Positions 59,977 to 64,000 of a stretch of 64,000 nucleotides of DNA are shown here, in pieces. The notes under the pieces are model-generated. The model was not told where the DNA came from, made no database searches, and was given only the letters and a program-made list of their open reading frames with translations. Origin of the DNA: Bacteroidales bacterium UBA2800 (GTDB taxonomy: Bacteria > Bacteroidota > Bacteroidia > Bacteroidales > Paludibacteraceae); NCBI GenBank assembly GCA_002351925.1, contig DEHM01000005.1:13150-77149 (forward strand), given 5' to 3'. A program made the translations under genes and the position numbers. The number at the start of each line of letters is the position of its first letter. Within the stretch, counting starts at the first letter, position 1.

Positions 59977-60540
59977 TTATATTGGCATTTTGGTTTTATA
60001 TTTGAGTTTTCTTGTCTTTACGACCTTTGAAAAACATATAATGTCTTTCTCTAATTTGGCTATCACCTTCTTGTTCTCTTCACTTGGCATATGTTCCAAT
60101 TTGTATTTTTTCGGGATGGATGAAGTGTATCCGTGAATTGTATCTGAGAATAATGGCGCAATATATACACTCTCCTCTATCTCATCCACTCCAACAAAAT
60201 ATGTAGGTAAAGGTTTGTTTATCAATAGGCCTAAATCATGTGTTGATATTCCCACTTTTAATTGCCCTGCTTGTGTGAATTCATGTTGTGCTGTGGTTTT
60301 TACTTGCAAAAAAGCAAAGAACGGGGCGTTTTTATCACGTAATTCTAACAAGTAATCAATAGTTTGAGCTTTTTCACCCATAAAATACAAGTTAAATCTA
60401 TAACCCTCAGTGAGTCTCACATATGCAATGGCCTCACCTCTGCTTCCTAGGGCATTTTTATTTATGGTCTCCTTTTCTACAACAATTTGAGATTGAGATT
60501 GGAGCAGTTGCGGTGACAATCTATTGTTCATAAATATCAT
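59977..60540 (-). CDS. DUF4365-like protein (predicted PD-(D/E)XK nuclease fold)
   Basis: A ~187-residue soluble protein. It resembles the DUF4365 family: a helix with Glu (GSRGEAIAYVRL), then TIDYLLEL with the metal-site Asp, then FFAFLQVKTT with the (Q/E)xK motif, followed by a strand-helix unit (LPTYFVGVDEIEESVYIAPL). This order matches the core of restriction-endonuclease-like folds. DUF4365 proteins are common in defence and mobile loci, though most are not characterised. The start is placed at ATG 60540; an ATG at 60531 is also possible. Confidence 0.65.
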   Translation of the reverse strand: MIFMNNRLSPQLLQSQSQIVVEKETINKNALGSRGEAIAYVRLTEGYRFNLYFMGEKAQTIDYLLELRDKNAPFFAFLQVKTTAQHEFTQAGQLKVGISTHDLGLLINKPLPTYFVGVDEIEESVYIAPLFSDTIHGYTSSIPKKYKLEHMPSEENKKVIAKLEKDIICFSKVVKTRKLKYKTKMPI

Positions 60541-60598
60541 TGAATTATAAACCAAATTTGGCCTCGATTATACACTCATTTTACCTTCTTATGACCAT

Positions 60599-61192
60599 TT
60601 AGTAAAATAGTCCTTTCATAAATCGACACCCCTCGGAGCCTGAAACAAGTAATTCTTCTAAGTCAGTCCAATTCGATAGGATTTCACGGTCATTATAGCT
60701 ACTCATCCCCATATATGCTTCATTGTTTGCAAGTAGTTCGTTAGTCGGTTTCATCACTCGCTCTTCTAATTCATCTCCGACTAAACATAGCGCTTCTTGC
60801 TTTGTATGAGACTCATCAAAATGCGCATACACAACTATGCTTATACGATTGTTTGCTTTCTCTTTGCCTACTTGATTGGCATTGATGGAATATTGTACGA
60901 TTACACAATGCTCCATTTCCGCATTAACTATTATCTTTGCCACCTCTTCTCCCAATGGTAGCGCTTTATATCCGCCAATTACATTTTTGGCAAGGAGTGG
61001 AGTAGCATAATCTTTATTATTCCTTCTAATGCAGCGCGTAAAGAGCACACATATATCCGTCACGGAATCCTCTGCTTGTTGCCTTTTCATGTTTTCCCAT
61101 ATCTCAGAGCGACAACCCAAATGAGTATCACGAAGCCATATATTGACCCCTTCACTTGGATTTCCTAATATATATTCCAACTTTCCTTCCAT
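60599..61192 (-). CDS. Unknown 197-residue protein, first gene of the cassette
   Basis: Not recognised. Soluble, acidic (many Glu), predicted mixed alpha/beta, with the segments EYILGNPSEGVNIWLRD at the N-terminus and RISIVVYAHFDESHTKQEALCL in the middle. No catalytic motif is evident. The start is ATG 61192, preceded by AAAAGAAG; an upstream GTG at 61204 is less likely. The promoter is not clear; the upstream DNA is repeat-rich and AT-rich. Its operon position before a nuclease-like gene suggests an accessory subunit. Confidence 0.6.
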   Translation of the reverse strand: MEGKLEYILGNPSEGVNIWLRDTHLGCRSEIWENMKRQQAEDSVTDICVLFTRCIRRNNKDYATPLLAKNVIGGYKALPLGEEVAKIIVNAEMEHCVIVQYSINANQVGKEKANNRISIVVYAHFDESHTKQEALCLVGDELEERVMKPTNELLANNEAYMGMSSYNDREILSNWTDLEELLVSGSEGCRFMKGLFY

Positions 61193-61204
61193 CTTCTTTT
61201 GCAC

Positions 61205-61847
61205 TTTCCGTGCGCACTTTTATTTATATTTGTTTTACTTTTTTACTTAGTCCCTTTCACTCCAGCTTGGTCCTTTTTACTTGTTCCCTTTTTTACCTAT
61301 TTTCTCTCAAAAGGGAACAACCCTCCATAATTCTTTTGCCCTCTCACCCCGTGCGCACTTTTTCTATTTTGTCCATTTCCCCGAATGTCATTCGGATTTA
61401 TCTTTGCTTTCTTTGTTCATTGTTCCGAAATCTGATTTCGGTCATAATAATTTTTGTTGTGACAAAGTGACAATCTTGACAAACTCAGCTTGGTCCTTTT
61501 TACTTGTTCCCTTTTTTACCTATTTTCTCTCCAAAGGGAACAACCCTCATTTTTTTTCTACAAAATTTTCCGTGTCGCTTTGTCGCTTTGTCGCTTTCTA
61601 ATTTGCCTTGCACTTTCTGCACTATTTCCACTTTCTACACACAGCCTGTATTATTTTCATCTAGCTTGTATCTTTTTTTTGTATAGCTTGTATTGTTTTT
61701 CTAAAAAAGATACATGCTTGTTGTTTTTCCCCTTATCCGTGTCGGGCACAACTATTTATTTTTTATTATTATCTTTCAGTTTTGTATTTTGCCGTGACAA
61801 AGTGACAAAGTTTACTTAGTCCTTTTCACTACTGATTTGCATACAAA
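61205..61847. repeat. Repeat-rich non-coding region with nested hairpin modules (left copy)
   Basis: This gene-free stretch contains two copies of a module: CTTGGTCCTTTTT, then TTGTTCCCTTTTTT paired with AAAGGGAACAA (61268-61327 and 61488-61547). A second stem uses TTGTATCTTTTTT and AAAAAAGATACA (~61668-61714), followed by CCGTGTCGGGC, ATCTTTCAGTTTT, TTTGCCGTGACA and ACTTAGTCC (to ~61828). The same ordered elements recur, inverted, at ~63700-63990. Open frames here are repeat translations and are not annotated as genes. Confidence 0.8.
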
Positions 61848-61877
61848 AAGCAACAACATCTTTCGACATTGTTGCTT
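61848..61877 (-). terminator. Terminator of the Bro-N/DinD-like gene
   Basis: Stem AAGCAACAA/TTGTTGCTT with a 12-nt loop, followed on the minus strand by TTTTTG. It lies 46 bp beyond the stop codon. Confidence 0.8.
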
Positions 61878-61923
61878 ATAAAAGAGATATTTCAGACGTC
61901 CTCAGTAAGCGGACAACTCAAAT

Positions 61924-62784
61924 TTATTCTTTCACTTCCTCTGCATCATTAAACGGTAGTTCATCTTTGGGTTTGGTAAAGTTTAGCGCTCGTTTATCAG
62001 AAATTACCGTGTCGCCCAACTCTTGCTCTAACCGCTCACGAGCCACATGTGCCACATCTCCGCCACGTTGCGCGATATTGGCATTCTGCACAAAACCTTT
62101 CGGATTCTCTCGTCGACTCAATTCCGTTGCAGCCGCCTCCGCTAAACCATTAAGCATCAGTTCCACATTGGTCATGTTATCACGGAGATTTTCTTTGCGC
62201 AAACCTTTATATTTTTTGTACTCGCGCGTAGTCATTCCGCTCCACGCCCGCGAGATAATATCCGTTAGTATCGCATAGTCGTGATCTTCCTTCATCCCGC
62301 CGCGTTGCCACTCGTCGGTCAAGCCTTTTCGGATCTCAATGGTCTTGATACGCTGGTTAATCCAGTCTTCCGAATAGCCCAAACGACGGTAATCTTTGAT
62401 TGCCTGCTCAATGCTCAACTCCGGATCTTGCAACTGGTTCATTCGCTCCTGTCCCAGCGCCGCAAGCCATAACTTGAACGGTTCCGCCTTCTTACTCGGA
62501 ACCGATTGAATCAACCGGAAAACCTGCTCAGTATCCGCTACATCCGTAAGATAACTCTTGCCATCAGAAGAGGGCAATTTCAGTTGTACGATTTTTTCGT
62601 ACATCTCACTTCCTTCCGCTGCTAACTTACGCTTTAGATCGCTCCAATAGCGACGAGGCGTCGTGCTATCAGTTAACACTCGGATAACATCCACTACCGA
62701 GAAGAAGTATTTCTCTTGCTCCTCGTCCCATACATAACGGACCTGCTTTCCGTCAAATAATTGGATTTCGTTTTGCTCTGCCAT
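61924..62784 (-). CDS. Bro-N / DinD-like protein (phage antirepressor family)
   Basis: A 286-residue protein. The N-terminal Bro-N domain (~1-115) shows IQLFDGKQVRYVWDEE, FFSVVDVIRVLT, PRRYWSDLKRKL and YLTDVADTEQVFRLIQSVPS, the DNA-binding fold of phage antirepressors and BRO proteins. The C-terminal part (YKKYKGLRKENLRDNMTNVEL...GLAEAAATELSRR) resembles the DinD half. The family is widespread in Bacteroidetes chromosomes, with DNA-damage links in E. coli DinD; the role here is unknown. It lies between the inverted repeat modules and just downstream (leftward) of the invertible promoter. Confidence 0.88.
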   Translation of the reverse strand: MAEQNEIQLFDGKQVRYVWDEEQEKYFFSVVDVIRVLTDSTTPRRYWSDLKRKLAAEGSEMYEKIVQLKLPSSDGKSYLTDVADTEQVFRLIQSVPSKKAEPFKLWLAALGQERMNQLQDPELSIEQAIKDYRRLGYSEDWINQRIKTIEIRKGLTDEWQRGGMKEDHDYAILTDIISRAWSGMTTREYKKYKGLRKENLRDNMTNVELMLNGLAEAAATELSRRENPKGFVQNANIAQRGGDVAHVARERLEQELGDTVISDKRALNFTKPKDELPFNDAEEVKE

Positions 62785-62803
62785 AATCGTTTCAATTATG
62801 GTG

Positions 62804-62834
62804 CAAAGTTACGAAAAATTTCTGACATATGCAA
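62804..62834 (-). promoter_or_regulatory. Promoter of the Bro-N/DinD-like gene
   Basis: Minus strand TTGCATATGTC (from 62834) and TAACTTTG (62811-62804), spacing 19 bp; start codon at 62784. Confidence 0.75.
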
Positions 62835-62953
62835 GTAAATAGCAAGAAAAAATTTCGTTTTTCTCCTTTTATAAGCAAATCAGTATGTCAATGTTCGCTC
62901 CACATTCTTTTTAGTGTATGCGATAAACACTATCTCTTTTCCCGGACCACCAG

Positions 62954-63279
62954 TCTCGCCCGTGCGCCAGAGAAAGGTCCGTTTTTGCGGACGGAAAGAG
63001 AAGGGAGAGAAGAAAAAACTTGATAATACGTAAAAATGGTGTAAAAAAAATTGACGCAAAGTCAAAACGCGATGGAATAATTGGCAAAAATACAGAAAAA
63101 CCAAAATTTCTGTAAAAAATGTTTGCGCATTCGAAAAAAAAGTTGTATCTTTGCAGCGTATTATGTATGCGCGTGTATATAATACGTACGTACACACGAG
63201 ATATATAAAAGGTAATGGGCGACAAAAGAAGACATATATGCACCTCGTAAACGGACCTTTCTCTGGCGCACGGGCGAGA
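62954..63279. promoter_or_regulatory. Probable invertible promoter flanked by perfect 31-bp inverted repeats
   Basis: The left arm (62954-62984, starting TCTCGCCCGTGCG) and right arm (63249-63279, ending CACGGGCGAGA) are exact reverse complements over 31 bp. They enclose 264 bp containing a full promoter: TTTGCGCATTCG from 63122 and TATCTTTG at 63146-63153 (20-bp spacer), pointing rightward. The transcript would begin near 63159 and run through a CGTATTAT/ATAATACG hairpin. Inversion by a site-specific recombinase would turn the promoter toward the Bro-N/DinD-like gene. Layout matches phase-variable promoters of Bacteroides; the recombinase is not in this window. Confidence 0.8.
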
Positions 63280-63496
63280 GGAGTAGGGAAGAAGGTAATT
63301 ATAATTCGGTTGATAGGAAAGTGCTACTGCTGAGCACTTAAAACCACAGCAAGTGAACATTGAAATATTGTGATTTACCGCAAAAGGGCAGGCATAATCG
63401 TACAAAGTTAAGAAATCAATGCGATAATACCGGTTCTCATAAAGAGTTGTTCTCGTAAGAAACAAATTCCCCTAACATATAGGAAATAGCATTTTT

Positions 63497-63535
63497 AAGC
63501 GGTAAATCCAATATGCGGTTTATCGCTTTTTTGTG
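63497..63535 (+). terminator. Terminator or attenuator downstream of the invertible promoter
   Basis: Stem AGCGGTAAA / TTTATCGCT (one G-U pair) followed by TTTTTT. It would end a transcript of ~370 nt from the invertible promoter, unless read-through occurs. Confidence 0.75.
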
Positions 63536-63598
63536 CGTGTACCATTCTGTTGACGCCAACGAAATGATCAAGTGAAAAGGACTAAGCTACAACACAAG

Positions 63599-63675
63599 TA
63601 CAATACAAATACAATACAAGTACAATACAAATACAATACAAGTACAATACAAGTACAATACAAGTACAATACAAG
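63599..63675. repeat. Seven tandem 11-bp units (TACAATACAAR)
   Basis: Seven nearly identical 11-bp units with only the last base alternating A/G, preceded and followed by partial units. One unit equals about one helical turn, giving phased A-tracts. Confidence 0.95.
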
Positions 63676-63699
63676 CTTGGGGTACAAGTGGGGTACAGG

Positions 63700-63990
63700 G
63701 TAAAGTGAGTAAAAAGGACTAAGTAAAGTGTGTCAAGAGTGTCAAAAGTGTCAAAGTGTCAAAGTGTCACGGCAAAAATAAAACTGAAAGATCATAATAC
63801 AAAATAATAGTTGCGCCCGACACGGATGAGGGGAATGGAAACAGAGGGTTGTATCTTTTTTGAGAGAGGTTTTGGGTAAAAAAGATACAAGCTAAACAAA
63901 AAAGATACAAGCTAGATGTGAGGGTTGTTCCCTTTGAAGACAAAAAAGGAACAAGTTGAATAAAAAAGGGAACAAGTAGAAGAGGGATAA
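63700..63990. repeat. Inverted copy of the hairpin modules (right copy)
   Basis: Read on the minus strand, this contains TTGTTCCC...GGGAACAACCCTC, TAGCTTGTATCTTTTTT, AAAAAAGATACAA, CCGTGTCGGGC, ATCTTTCAG, TTTGCCGTGACA and ACTTAGTCCTTTTT in the same order as 61494-61828, but in opposite orientation. It likely continues past the window end. Confidence 0.75.
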
Positions 63991-64000
63991 GAACCCTATA

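Larger units (their letters stand above)
63290..64000. other. Gene-free stretch to the window end
   Basis: No convincing gene. It holds the leader downstream of the invertible promoter, an intrinsic terminator at 63497-63535, a 7-unit 11-bp tandem repeat (63599-63675), GTGTCAAA repeats (~63728-63770), and the inverted copy of the hairpin modules (~63700-63990). The target gene of the invertible promoter, if any, lies beyond the window edge. Confidence 0.7.

Noticed and set aside
61156..61819. Several overlapping open frames of 60-109 codons in the repeat region
   Set aside because: Phe/Leu/Ser-rich translations of T-rich repeats with no start signals; judged non-coding.
63151..63333. 60-codon frame starting at the promoter -7 box
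   Set aside because: Its start lies inside the promoter element, so it would not be transcribed as a start; no similarity recognised.
62911..63465. 184-codon open frame across the invertible promoter
   Set aside because: It spans both inverted-repeat arms and the promoter, lacks motifs, and would be broken by inversion.
63599..63675. Possible CRISPR array
   Set aside because: Units are 11 bp with no spacers; it is a simple tandem repeat.

Overview
The window looks like a chromosomal segment of an uncultured, probably gut-associated member of the Bacteroidales. The support is: a short primary sigma factor of the Bacteroidetes type; many promoters of the Bacteroidetes form (TTTG about 20 bp upstream of TAnnTTTG); GldD; a Porin_10-like outer-membrane protein; a Bacteroidales-style glycogen gene set; and several secreted proteins with a conserved C-terminal tail resembling a type IX secretion signal. 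Most of the window is protein-dense with moderate GC. The last ~5 kb (58.7-64 kb) is AT-rich, repeat-laden and accessory in character.

Layout. 0-5.9 kb holds the end of argS, lepA divergent from an N-terminally short RNase R, an outer-membrane barrel protein, a small RHH-like protein, rpoD and tRNA-Arg. 5.9-16.1 kb is a leftward gene string (manC, glycogen debranching enzyme, glycosyltransferase, GH57 protein, porin, ClpC without its middle domain, trxA). 16.2-22 kb is a rightward string (gldD, a GGGP synthase-TadA fusion, a PgpH-like HD phosphohydrolase, dus, a BASS transporter). 22.3-26.8 kb encodes two secreted paralogues with starch-binding-like modules. 26.9-29.7 kb holds an alkaline phosphatase, a DEDDy exonuclease and a DUF5063 protein, divergent from upp-vanZ-dprA (29.7-31.9 kb). 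31.9-35.4 kb holds a 55-residue membrane protein, parC and maf. 35.4-40.4 kb is a leftward pta-ackA-amylase-ubiA string. 40.5-44.7 kb holds two OmpA-family proteins, a CAU-anticodon tRNA and an AAA ATPase. 44.8-58.7 kb is a leftward cluster of very large repeat-rich secreted proteins. 58.9-61.2 kb is a three-gene AT-rich cassette with a DUF4365-like nuclease. 61.9-62.8 kb is a Bro-N/DinD-like gene, followed by a gene-free region containing a probable invertible promoter.

Three things stand out. First, a promoter at 63122-63153 lies between two perfect 31-bp inverted repeats (62954-62984 and 63249-63279), the arrangement of a phase-variable promoter switch; it sits inside larger inverted non-coding modules. 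Second, very short repeats (CTTACAG...GGT units, 7-bp and 11-bp tandem units, small hairpins) occur between genes and also in frame within housekeeping genes (argS, rnr, manC, the GGGPS-TadA junction, dus twice, parC, ubiA start, giant-protein signal peptide). In one case the repeat is the linker that fuses two unrelated enzymes. Third, several core proteins have unusual architecture (RNase R without N-terminal OB domains, ClpC without the M domain).

Functionally the window joins central metabolism (glycogen turnover, acetate production through Pta-AckA, pyrimidine salvage), envelope biogenesis (OmpA proteins, porin, archaeal-type prenyl glycerol ether enzymes GGGPS and UbiA) and a surface/accessory zone. 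All functions are read from sequence recognition; no database search was run.
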